Shown here piece by piece: positions 1-8,360 of a stretch of 11,902 nt of DNA. This DNA is from JAQVUB01 sp033809415 (GTDB lineage Bacteria; Verrucomicrobiota; Lentisphaeria; Oligosphaerales; Oligosphaeraceae), in NCBI GenBank assembly GCA_033809415.1, contig JAPXLT010000137.1, forward strand, positions 1 to 11,902. The letters run 5' to 3'. Both the position numbers and the translations under genes were made by a program. The notes beneath the pieces were generated by a model. It did not search any database. It was not told the DNA's origin and worked only from the letters and a program-made list of their open reading frames with translations. The first letter of the stretch is position 1. The number at the start of each line of letters is the position of its first letter.

Positions 1-681
1 AGACAGGAATTCGACAAAGCCGTGCGCTCACTGCTGACACGAATTCCCGCCGGCCTCCATGACAATGCGGACTTGGAGATGATGCAGATCATCAATCCCC
101 TGCAACTGCCGCTTTCTGCTGAAGTCTTCAGTGCTGTCTTCAAGGGTTGGGAGAGGCGCCACAAACTGCAGCTGACCTACTGTTCAAGCAGGGGGACAAG
201 GCGCGAAATGGAATTCGAACCGCATGTGCTTGCCTGGCAGTCCGGCATGTGGTATTTGAAGGGTAAAGCGCATGACACTGCACAATCTGCCGGTGAAACA
301 TTCCGGGGTTCAGTCCTTGCTGTGCATCGGATTTCCGAAGCCAGGATGCTACCCGTTTCTTTCGAAAGGGACCCCCAGATTCTCGAGAGTGTCAAGAATG
401 GCCAACTCTTTGATTTTGCACGCTACCCAGATGTACGCTTGCAGTTTCCTGCCGACCTGGCATTGCGGGTGCGTGAACGTTTTTCAAACCCTGCAAGCCC
501 GATCGAGGAGGCCGCTGACGGATCGTTGCTGGTCACACTCCACAACCTCACGGAATACCAAGTCGCCGAACTGGCTGTATGGGTCTGGGGCAGCATGAAA
601 GTCCTTGCACCTGATGCGCTCCGGCAGGAAATTATAGATTTTGCCAATATCCTGTTGAAGAATCAAAAGGGAAATAGATAG
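1..681 (+). CDS. WYL-domain transcriptional regulator, 3' part (5' end outside window)
   Basis: The frame is open from the first base, so this is the C-terminal part of a longer protein. A GTG at 22 is probably internal rather than the start. Residues about 45-115 (counting from the codon at base 1) form a WYL domain: a basic stretch GWERRHKLQLTY, then the glutamate-proline EFEPHVL, then the diagnostic Trp-Tyr-Leu at residues 84-86 in GMWYLKG. The remainder fits the WCX C-terminal extension that commonly follows WYL, ending near VAELAVWVWGSMKVLAP and a closing helix. WYL proteins normally have an N-terminal helix-turn-helix that binds DNA, while the WYL fold senses a nucleic-acid or nucleotide ligand. 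That HTH would lie upstream of the window. Many WYL regulators control phage-defence loci. This gene converges on the three-gene operon, so any regulation of it would be in trans. WYL assignment is firm; the link to the operon is inference. Confidence 0.88.
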   Translation, partial: RQEFDKAVRSLLTRIPAGLHDNADLEMMQIINPLQLPLSAEVFSAVFKGWERRHKLQLTYCSSRGTRREMEFEPHVLAWQSGMWYLKGKAHDTAQSAGETFRGSVLAVHRISEARMLPVSFERDPQILESVKNGQLFDFARYPDVRLQFPADLALRVRERFSNPASPIEEAADGSLLVTLHNLTEYQVAELAVWVWGSMKVLAPDALRQEIIDFANILLKNQKGNR

Positions 682-860
682 ACACTAGCAAGGACAAGGG
701 ATGATGGAACAACTTCATTATTAACAGAAAGTTATGACTTTGGTTGTTGCAAAAATACGACCAGGCATTAACCTTCAGATAACTGAATCTCTGTGAAGTT
801 GCGCTGGCACTGTTTTGGTTTTTGAGATGATTCATTCAAGCCCTGCCAGCACTTCTTCAA

Positions 861-1140
861 GCGGTTTTTCGGCGCGAAGCGCCACACAAAAATAACCCCG
901 GGTGAGGAAGCGCGGAGCGCGACGCAACCCGGGGTGGGGACTCCCCCAAAAACCGCGCCCGGAGGGCGCAACAACAAGTGAAAATGAACTTTTCCAGCTG
1001 CTCAAGGCTTCGACAAGACTGCGTTTGTGTCGCCCTCCGGGCGCGCGGGCTTCGAGGTGCCGCCCACCCCCGGTTCCCTCGCCCTCCGGGCTCGGTCACC
1101 GGGGGTTATTATTGTACCTCCGGGCTAAAAGGTGCCATTG
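861..1140. repeat. Pair of divergent GC-rich nested hairpin repeats
   Basis: Two copies of one element point away from each other. Copy A (- strand) has arms ACCCCGGGT at 895-903 and ACCCGGGGT at 927-935. Copy B (+ strand) has arms ACCCCCGGT at 1066-1074 and ACCGGGGGT at 1098-1106. Both have 9-bp arms and a 23-base loop, and each loop contains a second small hairpin (GCGC-TCC-GCGC in A, GCCC-TCC-GGGC in B). By my alignment the loops agree at 16 of 23 positions, and both copies continue into TTATT on their outer side. Between them lies a further perfect 15-bp inverted pair (954-968 and 1031-1045), and GGCGC-gaa-GCGCC sits at 871-883. The element lies between convergent genes, so it could act as a bidirectional terminator, but neither copy has a clear T-run. 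A dispersed REP-like genomic repeat is equally possible. Confidence 0.7.
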
Positions 1141-1279
1141 TATTTTCACAAGTCGAATTTCAACAATGCAATTTTTTGCCACACTTAAATTATTGCTTAG
1201 TAATCAGATGAAGAAAAAATAACGCTCGCTTTCTTGAACCTGAGGTTCAGTTGCCTGACCTTGGGAAAGTGATTCATTT

Positions 1280-1414
1280 TGAAGCGACCCGTGGCAATAC
1301 AAGAAATGCATTCCGACAAAAATGGCTCATTCGTCTCGGCTTGATGAAGGCAACATGTGGGTTATAGATACAGTCTTCGTTGATGAAAAATACAGAAAAA
1401 AGGGTGTTGGATAA
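1280..1414 (+). pseudogene. Decayed GNAT acetyltransferase-like fragment
   Basis: One frame runs from just after a TGA at 1280-1282 to a TAA at 1412-1414. Its end reads MWVIDTVFVDEKYRKKGVG, which resembles motif A of GNAT N-acetyltransferases: a hydrophobic strand followed by (Q/R)-x-x-G-x-G/A, here R-K-K-G-V-G, which binds the acetyl-CoA pyrophosphate. The frame stops exactly where the following helix should start. Only about 40 codons exist and no domain lies upstream, so the piece cannot be functional as it stands. A second frame just before it (about 1226-1365) also reads smoothly and could be the same gene before a frameshift. The GNAT call rests on one short motif, so it is tentative. 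Confidence 0.4.
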
Positions 1415-1522
1415 CTGGAACCTTAAAAAGCGCTCTAGTACCTAGAACCAAGAACGTCAGCCATAAGCGATTGTGCTCGTGCATCCATGGTAATTTTTCC
1501 CTTTGTAGTCAATTGGTTGGGT

Positions 1523-4500
1523 TTACTTCGACAAGACTTTGGTAAACAATTCAGCTATGTAGTTTAAATCTCCGTGTTGATTGAAAAGTCCCTCCTTGGT
1601 GGTTTTGAACTGAAACGGATTATCGTTTTTTGGCACACTGACATCCGGTTTCATGAATAAAATATGGTAATGACTGAATTTTCGAGCAATATCATCCTTG
1701 GTGACGGATGATGTTTGCAACTGCCATCTACAGATCAAATCTGACATATTCGTCTTCAGGGGCGAAAGAATAAAGCTATTAAGCACGACATCATGGCGTT
1801 GCAGGTCTTTCTCCAGTTGCTTTATAGTCCGCATTTTGTTCTTCAGCGATTCATCCAGTTCTTCTTCCGGTAGGGCCAGCTGGATTTTCGGGCTGTTAAA
1901 TTGTTTCTCTTCATTAACAAGGCCATGGGGGTCTATAAATGTAATGTACTGCTTCCCCTCGTATCTGAACCACATGATGAAATCTGGATAGAAACGATTT
2001 CCATCAACGTGTAGATACAGACCATTGCCACGACTCAAATTACGCAGAATGTGCACGTTGATATTCTTGAAAAATTTATGATTAGTCTCTAAGAACAACT
2101 CCAAATCATGCAAAAAGTTCCACTCGCCCTCGTTCAAAGCAGTAGGAATCACATTCATGTCCTTCACTTCATCACCAATAAATATCAACGGATTGATGAA
2201 ATGATGCAAAAAATCACGAGCGACGATGTCCCCGCTTTTTTGTTGTGCCCAGTACAGAGAGTCGCGATTGGTTTTCAGTCCTTCCGCTTCCTCTTCGCAA
2301 GTGCTCCCGTAGAATACTTCATAGTCACGCGTCATCATAGCTGCAATTTCGCCCTGTGGATTTTGTTCGCATTCTTCACGCAGGGGGCGGTATTCGCGAT
2401 AAGGTTCTTCCCAGTCACACTTCAAGGAATTGTAGAGCTTCACGTAGTACTTCATTAGGATGTCAAGCGCCCATTTTTGCCATGTAAACAAATCCCCAAT
2501 ATTTTGGAAGACGGGAGCTTTCCCCTGATCAACTACAATCTTATAGTGTTTGTCTTTTGACTGTTCTGACAAAATCACGCATATATCATCTTCAGTGATG
2601 GACAAGTTAAAAAAGCCTTTAGCATTGCAGTAGTCGCGCACTTCACTAAGCAACAATTTATAGTCGAAGAACGCCAAGGCTTCTTCCGGAAATTTCCAGT
2701 CTTCGCTCGTAGCCGTCGCCAGTTTTTCCTCATGTATTTGGTCACTAGCCATATCCCCGTCCCGCAATCCTTTCGCAAGGGACAAACTGCTGCGCAAATC
2801 CAGTCTTATATGGATATGATCCCGGCTATTTTTGTCTTCGAGTTTTCCACTCCGATTAAATTCAGGGACTCCGGGTTTGGTCATGATGACCAAAAGTTCC
2901 TTGGGAATCTCATCGAGTTTTGTTTTCACTTTAAGTGATTTCTTCTGGAAAAGTCCCTCGCCTTCCTGAATGATCTTGCGGAACTTCATCATGTAGTCCG
3001 CATTAAAAGCATAAATGTTAAGCATTTCCAATTCAGTGACAGCTTGTTCCTCTTCTTCGGAAAGTCCAAGACCCAATGCAGCCAATTCATTGCCCACAAA
3101 GCGCATACGCTTCATGCGCCACTCTTTATGGCCTTTCAGGCGTATGCCCCGCCCAAACAACTGAATGATTTCAGCTCCTTCCCCCTTGCCAACATTGATA
3201 AGACCGATGCTGGAAACACGGTGACAGTTCCAGCCCATCGTGAACATTTTTGCGCCCATGAGCAGGGTTATACTGTCTCCGTCCGGTTTGTTCAGCTTAG
3301 AAAACAGGCTGTCTTGCATCAAAATGGATTCTGGGCGCACTTGGCAGTAGTCATTTTGGGTGTCTTCTCGTATGATCTTGCAAAGTTCTGAGCATTTTCC
3401 AACACGTATCAAGCCGAATGGCGCATTTTCGCAGCTCTGAAGTTCAATCTGTATCTCGTCCCAGTCACTGCCAGTACGATGCATCAGCGTCATCATTTGC
3501 TGGGAACGATCATCCGGTTTCTTGTGAAACAGTGTGACCATCATATCGTCGAACAAACGTTCTGCACTACCCGCCACGCTGGCTGGATATGAACGCCGCA
3601 TTATATTGGTGAGAGGCGCTCCAAAGCACCTGTAAAATTGCCCATCCTTGTCTTTACTGTGTTCTGTCAGGCGCAACAAGTATTCCAGGTCAGCCACGCT
3701 CTGGTTATTCGCGTTACGTATGAACTTTCCAAAAAAACGCAGTGCCTTCTGAACATCTGTGTTTTCCCTGGAGTCTGAAATTCCGCCGGTCACAGTGCGC
3801 CCAACTACAATCATCAGGGGTGTCGCCAAGGAGAAGTCGCACAGTCGGTTCTGGCCGCGTCTGTCGTCAGCCAGTAATTTGTGTTGTTGGAAATAGAGAA
3901 GCAAGCTGCCTGTGTAGTAGCGCCTTGCTTCGTCATCATCAGTCAACGTCCTCAAATTATTTTCAGCATATCCGAGCATACGAAAATCTTTACCGTAGCC
4001 ATCGTGGTAAAAGTACTTATACGAGTAATCGAAGTAGATGGACTTGCAGTAAGCATTCAGCGTATCATTATTTGCTTCGGCTTCCATCTTGACGGCCTGC
4101 CCGAAAGTGGCGGAGTACTCGAATGTAAAACCGCCGTCTTCAACCAACTGCTTGCGATACTGAAGCCATACGCTCATGGTACCCGACGTGCAGCCGCGGT
4201 GTCCCTCATCCACGAACAGGCAGTTGCGTCCACCGAACTCAGCCGGGTCCACGGTAGTCTGGTTAGCTCCTTTTGCGGTACCGCTCAGCCCCTTGAATTT
4301 ATGTATATCAATAACGATAATTTGGGCGTCTTCTGGTATTTTAGCGCCTTTTTTCCACAGCCAGCCTCGTATGCCAGACTCCTCCAATTCTTTCACATGT
4401 TGATCCGACATATCTTCATTCGGAGTAACGAGCAGAAAACGGCTGAAATAATCATCGCCGAAATAATATTTTACCTGCAAGTAATGGCAGTGGGTAATCA

Positions 4501-5143
4501 GGGTTTTGCCCGAGCCGGTTGCCTGGTAAAGCGCCTGTTTGTGCAAATCAGCGTCCGTGAAAGCAGGCACGTATTCCAAATTTTGTTGTTTCCAAGTTTT
4601 TGCAGACGGGAATTGGCGCTTGTTGAAAGCGTTGCGATGCGATTCCAGCCGTTTTAGAAATTCGTCTTTTCGGTTGCACACATTATCCAGCAGGTATTCG
4701 GTTAAGATCAAAGAAACGTACTGAAAGTACAGGGGCATGCGGGCGGTGGGTGCATTATTGGCGAGGCGGTTCTTTTCGGCCAGTTCCTGCCAGTAGTGCT
4801 CAACGCGTTCCGAATACTCGTCTAGCCCTGCGAGTAATTCCTCGGATGCCGTGTTACGCAAGACAGCCCGATATCCGTTGTCTGCATCTGCCCAATCTGC
4901 CGTATTCACAGTATTAAATGCATTGCGCATTGCCTGCATTCCCCGTGAATTGCGCAATATCGCCATATCCTCATCCTGATCAGGTGGAGCCAAGTACCCA
5001 AGTTCCGTCATCAGAAAATCGACCAGGACCAGACGCTGTTCGAGACGCCCGAGCAACTGTTGTTCGGTGGCGACACCGGACGCGGGACGAGACACGTTGG
5101 AAGCGCTGTTGGCGTTACTATTGTTTTTTGGTTTTCTGCCCAT
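1523..5143 (-). CDS. Type III Res-like DEAD/DEAH-box helicase with degenerate PD-(D/E)XK-like C-terminus
   Basis: This 1206-residue SF2 ATPase resembles the restriction (Res) subunit of type III systems. Visible motifs are Walker A ATGSGKT (208-214), motif Ia near LLVTPN, Walker B DEGH (312-315, a variant of DEAH), motif III SAT (344-346), and motif VI QLFGRGIR with GRGIR at 664-668. The roughly 200 residues before Walker A are longer than in classical Res. Near the C-terminus, RFYPDFIMW (D1054) followed by ITFIDPHGL (D1071, H1073) has the spacing of a PD-(D/E)XK nuclease, but the expected Lys is His. Res subunits use ATP to translocate on DNA and cut when recognition sites are unmodified. 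The start ATG lies 3 bases after the methyltransferase stop (TAAGTCATG), with AGGAGG inside the upstream gene, so the two are probably translationally coupled. It is last in the operon. Helicase assignment is firm; nuclease activity is doubtful. Confidence 0.92.
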   Translation of the reverse strand: MGRKPKNNSNANSASNVSRPASGVATEQQLLGRLEQRLVLVDFLMTELGYLAPPDQDEDMAILRNSRGMQAMRNAFNTVNTADWADADNGYRAVLRNTASEELLAGLDEYSERVEHYWQELAEKNRLANNAPTARMPLYFQYVSLILTEYLLDNVCNRKDEFLKRLESHRNAFNKRQFPSAKTWKQQNLEYVPAFTDADLHKQALYQATGSGKTLITHCHYLQVKYYFGDDYFSRFLLVTPNEDMSDQHVKELEESGIRGWLWKKGAKIPEDAQIIVIDIHKFKGLSGTAKGANQTTVDPAEFGGRNCLFVDEGHRGCTSGTMSVWLQYRKQLVEDGGFTFEYSATFGQAVKMEAEANNDTLNAYCKSIYFDYSYKYFYHDGYGKDFRMLGYAENNLRTLTDDDEARRYYTGSLLLYFQQHKLLADDRRGQNRLCDFSLATPLMIVVGRTVTGGISDSRENTDVQKALRFFGKFIRNANNQSVADLEYLLRLTEHSKDKDGQFYRCFGAPLTNIMRRSYPASVAGSAERLFDDMMVTLFHKKPDDRSQQMMTLMHRTGSDWDEIQIELQSCENAPFGLIRVGKCSELCKIIREDTQNDYCQVRPESILMQDSLFSKLNKPDGDSITLLMGAKMFTMGWNCHRVSSIGLINVGKGEGAEIIQLFGRGIRLKGHKEWRMKRMRFVGNELAALGLGLSEEEEQAVTELEMLNIYAFNADYMMKFRKIIQEGEGLFQKKSLKVKTKLDEIPKELLVIMTKPGVPEFNRSGKLEDKNSRDHIHIRLDLRSSLSLAKGLRDGDMASDQIHEEKLATATSEDWKFPEEALAFFDYKLLLSEVRDYCNAKGFFNLSITEDDICVILSEQSKDKHYKIVVDQGKAPVFQNIGDLFTWQKWALDILMKYYVKLYNSLKCDWEEPYREYRPLREECEQNPQGEIAAMMTRDYEVFYGSTCEEEAEGLKTNRDSLYWAQQKSGDIVARDFLHHFINPLIFIGDEVKDMNVIPTALNEGEWNFLHDLELFLETNHKFFKNINVHILRNLSRGNGLYLHVDGNRFYPDFIMWFRYEGKQYITFIDPHGLVNEEKQFNSPKIQLALPEEELDESLKNKMRTIKQLEKDLQRHDVVLNSFILSPLKTNMSDLICRWQLQTSSVTKDDIARKFSHYHILFMKPDVSVPKNDNPFQFKTTKEGLFNQHGDLNYIAELFTKVLSK

Positions 5144-5146
5144 GAC

Positions 5147-8100
5147 TTAGCGCCCCTCCTCAACTTCGGTGCCTTCCATGATGAACTTCTGGAAATCGCG
5201 ATCTAAGGACAGGAAAGTGTAACCGTCGGGGTAAATCGGGCTAGTCTCACCATTGACATAGACGGACTTTCCACGGACCATGTCGTTCAGTTCCCCAGCC
5301 AGAAGAGCGCCCAATTGCTCATTGTCAAAAGCCTCTACGTCACGCCAGATGACGACTAGGTCACGGCCATCCGGCGCCTTTGCGGTTTCAACGACCAGTA
5401 TCAGCTCATCGGGGCACCCGTCGACACACTGATGCCTGATGAACCTTACGTTGCGCAGGCCAGCAAGATAGTGAAAGGTCTCCACCATGTTAACCCGTTT
5501 TTGCGTGTTTGCCTGCGCTTCAAAATCATAGGCATTTATGGTCATCTTGAAGGGATGGGCCAAGCCGTATTCATAACGAAAGTGGTCCCTGGTCTCCATC
5601 TCCATCATATAGTTGCGCGTGTACTGCGCTTGCATTTCATCGGACAGGGCGTCCGCACGGTCGCCCAACCCCGTGTCAATTTCCAGGTTGTTCAATGCAT
5701 CCTCGTAGGACTCCAACACCTGGTAATGCAAACAGTGCGATATGCCTTTATCCTGTGTTTCAGGCCTACCGCCTTTCCAGTCGACGGAGTAGATGATTTT
5801 CTGGATACGAGGCATAATAATATTGTTAAAATGGTCGCCCATATCGACAAGAATGTATCTTCTGCGGCTACAATCCTTGGCACTTCTGTTGACGCCAATC
5901 ACTGCCTGTGCTGTGGTACCAGATCCTGCATAATAGTCTAGAATATAGGCATCTGAAACGTTCGTAAATTTACAGAAGTACTCCACCATATCTACTGGCT
6001 TCGGGTACGAGAATGATAGCCCCATTGAGGCGAGTTGTCCACTCGTCTTTTTCACAGTACCAACGTTCTTAATAATTGATAGGACGTGACTTTGATTTTC
6101 TCTCTGCTTATAGCAGTATATGGCTCCTGTATGAGTTATTTTAAACCAGGTTATGAGTCCTTTTGAATCAGTAATTGGCTGGCATCCTTTTATTATAAAT
6201 TCGTCCAAAAGTTTTCGGGAACTCCAACCACTAAATGCTCGCACGGAATTTACAAGTTTACCATCTTGAACAATAACGTCATCACGTAGTCTGGGCCACT
6301 CATCATCACGAGAAGCTACTCTTCCATTCTCAAATGAAGCGGGAAAACCGACAGGTAAGGTGACTTCGCTGGGAGGGTTCGCTGGCCCATTCTTGGTTAT
6401 GGAATTTTCTATGGTATCGTTATAGAGCTTGCTATCTTGGGTAATGTCGGGAGCGATAACTCTGGCATGGGGATAATTCTTTTCATTTTTGCAGTAGCTA
6501 AGGATATATTCGTGATTGACTTTAACTTTACTCTGATTGTCAATATTCCCCTCATTATTCCAGACGAAATTAGCCAAAAAATTTTCTCTGCCAAATAGCT
6601 CATGCAGAATCAATCGCATCTTATCAACTTCATGATCAGCTATTGAGGAAAGAAAAATACCATCATCCGAAAGCATCGGCAATGACGTGTAGACTCTATC
6701 ATACAAACTGCTAAGCCAAGATGATGACTTGTATCCGTCCTTATACAAAAAGCCATCGTTTCCGGTATTATATGGTGGGTCGATATACATGCACTTAATC
6801 TGTTCTTTGAATTTTTTCCCCATTAAATTAAGTGCTTGGAAGTTTTCGGAATTAATGACGATTCCGTCGCATTTTTCATCAACGGCATCACCGATAGCCT
6901 CCAGTATGCTGCATCGATTATGCGCCGTCATATATTTTGTATTTGCCATTAGTGATAGAGAGGGCATTCCGGGCAGCTGATGGTCCTTCCAGGTTTTTTG
7001 CAGTGCTGCCCATTTATTTAGATTGTCCATGGCAAGGACGTTCTGGGGTTCTGCGGACTCGTTGAGTAGTCCCAGTTCCTCCCATTCCTGTACCTGGGCT
7101 GTGTTGCCAACTATGGCTTTGTAGTACTGCTCTGGTATTTTATCCAAGGTGATACAATAACCGGCATCAAGCACCAGTTTTTTCTTGAGCCAAATTTTTC
7201 GCTGAAAATTTTCGAATTCAGCGAGGAAGGTGATAAGGCCGGGAACTCGGTTATCACCGATGGCGATGTGTCTTATAGCGGTAATTACCTTCGAAAGTTT
7301 TTCGAGTTCGGCTGGCGTGGCATTATTGAGATTTTGCACGACCATACTTTTCAGGTAGTAGTCTAACTCACCGCACAAGAATTTCTTGAGGTTTTTGTGA
7401 ATGAAGAAATCTGATTTCCGGCGGCTGCTATATGTGTCCCAGTGCTTCTTGAGGAGCGAGGAGCCAGGAATAAGTTTGCCATCCTTGTCGGTCAACGGCT
7501 CTAAGGCAGGGCGCAGCCACTCCTGAATGCCAGGGCGAAAATCAATTTCCGACGTCAGAACAGCCATAAAATCTGGTTTTTCGGCTTTATTGACGAGTAC
7601 ATTCTTAACAGGAATTTGTAGTTCTTCATCAATGATCTCCAAAAAATGGACGTCATCCATATCACGGGCAGGCAAGAAAGCAAAGACTTGATCGTTGATT
7701 ACCTTGTTATTGTCTTTCACCTGGTCACTGGCCACAATGAAAAACTTCACGGTGCGGGTCTTGATGATGTCCCGTCCGGTACTGTCAATGGCTGGCACTT
7801 CAAACTTGAACTTGTAGTCCTGTAGAATGTCTGCCGATTTAATGTAGTACTGGTCCTGGTTTGCCCAGTACAGGGCGACTTCCTCGCCGTTGGACGGGAT
7901 TACATAGTTGTTGTCCTTGCCCTGGAAATGGCGGGAAATGAAATCACCATCCACGTAGTATCGTTCGAAAAATCTGTAGAGATGTGAATAGACCTCGTCC
8001 TCCAGGGCCTTGTCTTCCAGGGCGGAAACCGCCCTCGGCAGTTCCTTTTCCAGATAATTCGCAATTTGACGGCGTTTCAGGTTGAACACGCGGTAAATGC

Positions 8101-8266
8101 CAAAGTCCAAGTCGGACTTGTCCATCTCAAAAAGTTCCGCCAATTTCTTCTGAAGTTGCGAGAGCTTGGCATTGGCTGGGGCAGAATAAGAACCAGCGTC
8201 AGTTGCCGCTACTGGTGTTTTCTGGTTTTCGCAAGTTAAGCCCGACGTGCTGTATTGTGCATCCAT
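5147..8266 (-). CDS. Large beta-class (type III Mod-like) adenine-specific DNA methyltransferase
   Basis: At 1039 residues this is much longer than classical type III Mod proteins (about 600-700). The catalytic motif IV IDPPYNTGNDGF has DPPY at 496-499 and comes before the AdoMet-binding motif I, DYYAGSGTT (777-783). This order (IV, recognition region, I) defines the beta class, and D-P-P-Y is typical of N6-adenine methylation. The roughly 280 residues between them should hold the target-recognition domain, so they set the sequence specificity. Residues about 36-480 are an extra N-terminal region beginning near LDFGIYRVFNLKRRQIA; I recognise no catalytic motif in it. The first 35 residues look unstructured. 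The start ATG is preceded by GAGG about 12 bases upstream, and no other in-frame ATG occurs before the conserved part. It follows the helicase-nuclease gene by 94 bases and touches the res-like gene. The likely role is to mark host DNA as self. The family call is firm; the target is unknown. Confidence 0.94.
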   Translation of the reverse strand: MDAQYSTSGLTCENQKTPVAATDAGSYSAPANAKLSQLQKKLAELFEMDKSDLDFGIYRVFNLKRRQIANYLEKELPRAVSALEDKALEDEVYSHLYRFFERYYVDGDFISRHFQGKDNNYVIPSNGEEVALYWANQDQYYIKSADILQDYKFKFEVPAIDSTGRDIIKTRTVKFFIVASDQVKDNNKVINDQVFAFLPARDMDDVHFLEIIDEELQIPVKNVLVNKAEKPDFMAVLTSEIDFRPGIQEWLRPALEPLTDKDGKLIPGSSLLKKHWDTYSSRRKSDFFIHKNLKKFLCGELDYYLKSMVVQNLNNATPAELEKLSKVITAIRHIAIGDNRVPGLITFLAEFENFQRKIWLKKKLVLDAGYCITLDKIPEQYYKAIVGNTAQVQEWEELGLLNESAEPQNVLAMDNLNKWAALQKTWKDHQLPGMPSLSLMANTKYMTAHNRCSILEAIGDAVDEKCDGIVINSENFQALNLMGKKFKEQIKCMYIDPPYNTGNDGFLYKDGYKSSSWLSSLYDRVYTSLPMLSDDGIFLSSIADHEVDKMRLILHELFGRENFLANFVWNNEGNIDNQSKVKVNHEYILSYCKNEKNYPHARVIAPDITQDSKLYNDTIENSITKNGPANPPSEVTLPVGFPASFENGRVASRDDEWPRLRDDVIVQDGKLVNSVRAFSGWSSRKLLDEFIIKGCQPITDSKGLITWFKITHTGAIYCYKQRENQSHVLSIIKNVGTVKKTSGQLASMGLSFSYPKPVDMVEYFCKFTNVSDAYILDYYAGSGTTAQAVIGVNRSAKDCSRRRYILVDMGDHFNNIIMPRIQKIIYSVDWKGGRPETQDKGISHCLHYQVLESYEDALNNLEIDTGLGDRADALSDEMQAQYTRNYMMEMETRDHFRYEYGLAHPFKMTINAYDFEAQANTQKRVNMVETFHYLAGLRNVRFIRHQCVDGCPDELILVVETAKAPDGRDLVVIWRDVEAFDNEQLGALLAGELNDMVRGKSVYVNGETSPIYPDGYTFLSLDRDFQKFIMEGTEVEEGR
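5155..5160 (-). promoter_or_regulatory. Ribosome binding site of the res-like gene, inside the end of mod
   Basis: The - strand reads AGGAGG eleven bases before the ATG at 5143. It lies within the last codons of the methyltransferase gene (Glu-Glu-Gly-Arg, stop). This supports the chosen start and indicates that translation of the two genes is coupled, which would keep their protein ratio stable. Confidence 0.75.
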
Positions 8267-8360
8267 GATCTGTGCAATCCTCTTGATTTATGTATATGGG
8301 TGTGATACGTAGCTTTTATTTCACCTGAAGTTTCATGCTTTCCGCACACATATTTCGATT

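Larger units (their letters stand above)
682..1522. other. Intergenic region between convergent genes, with repeats and gene debris
   Basis: No intact gene is supported here. Bases 682-860 show nothing convincing. Bases 861-1140 hold GC-rich nested hairpins (listed separately). Bases 1141-1279 show nothing recognisable, although a short frame from about 1226 reads coding-like for some 40 codons. Bases 1280-1414 hold a decayed acetyltransferase-like fragment (listed separately). Bases 1415-1522 lie downstream of the res-like gene and show no clear terminator hairpin. The mixture of repeats and debris fits an accessory region with a history of insertion and loss. Confidence 0.6.

Noticed and set aside
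803..850. GCTGGCA/TGCCAGC inverted repeat as a terminator for the WYL gene
   Set aside because: The 34-base loop is long and no T-run follows.
861..1140. CRISPR array
   Set aside because: There are only two copies, in opposite orientation, without regular spacers.
902..1222. Short frames on both strands over the GC-rich repeats
   Set aside because: They are Arg/Pro/Gly-rich translations of the hairpin repeats with no start-site support.
3881..4657. + strand open frame of 258 codons
   Set aside because: It is antisense to the Res Walker A and Walker B region. The - strand product has clear helicase motifs.
8267..8360. Separate promoter for the methyltransferase in the 94-base gap
   Set aside because: TATACAT-like bases occur but no suitably spaced -35 box is visible.
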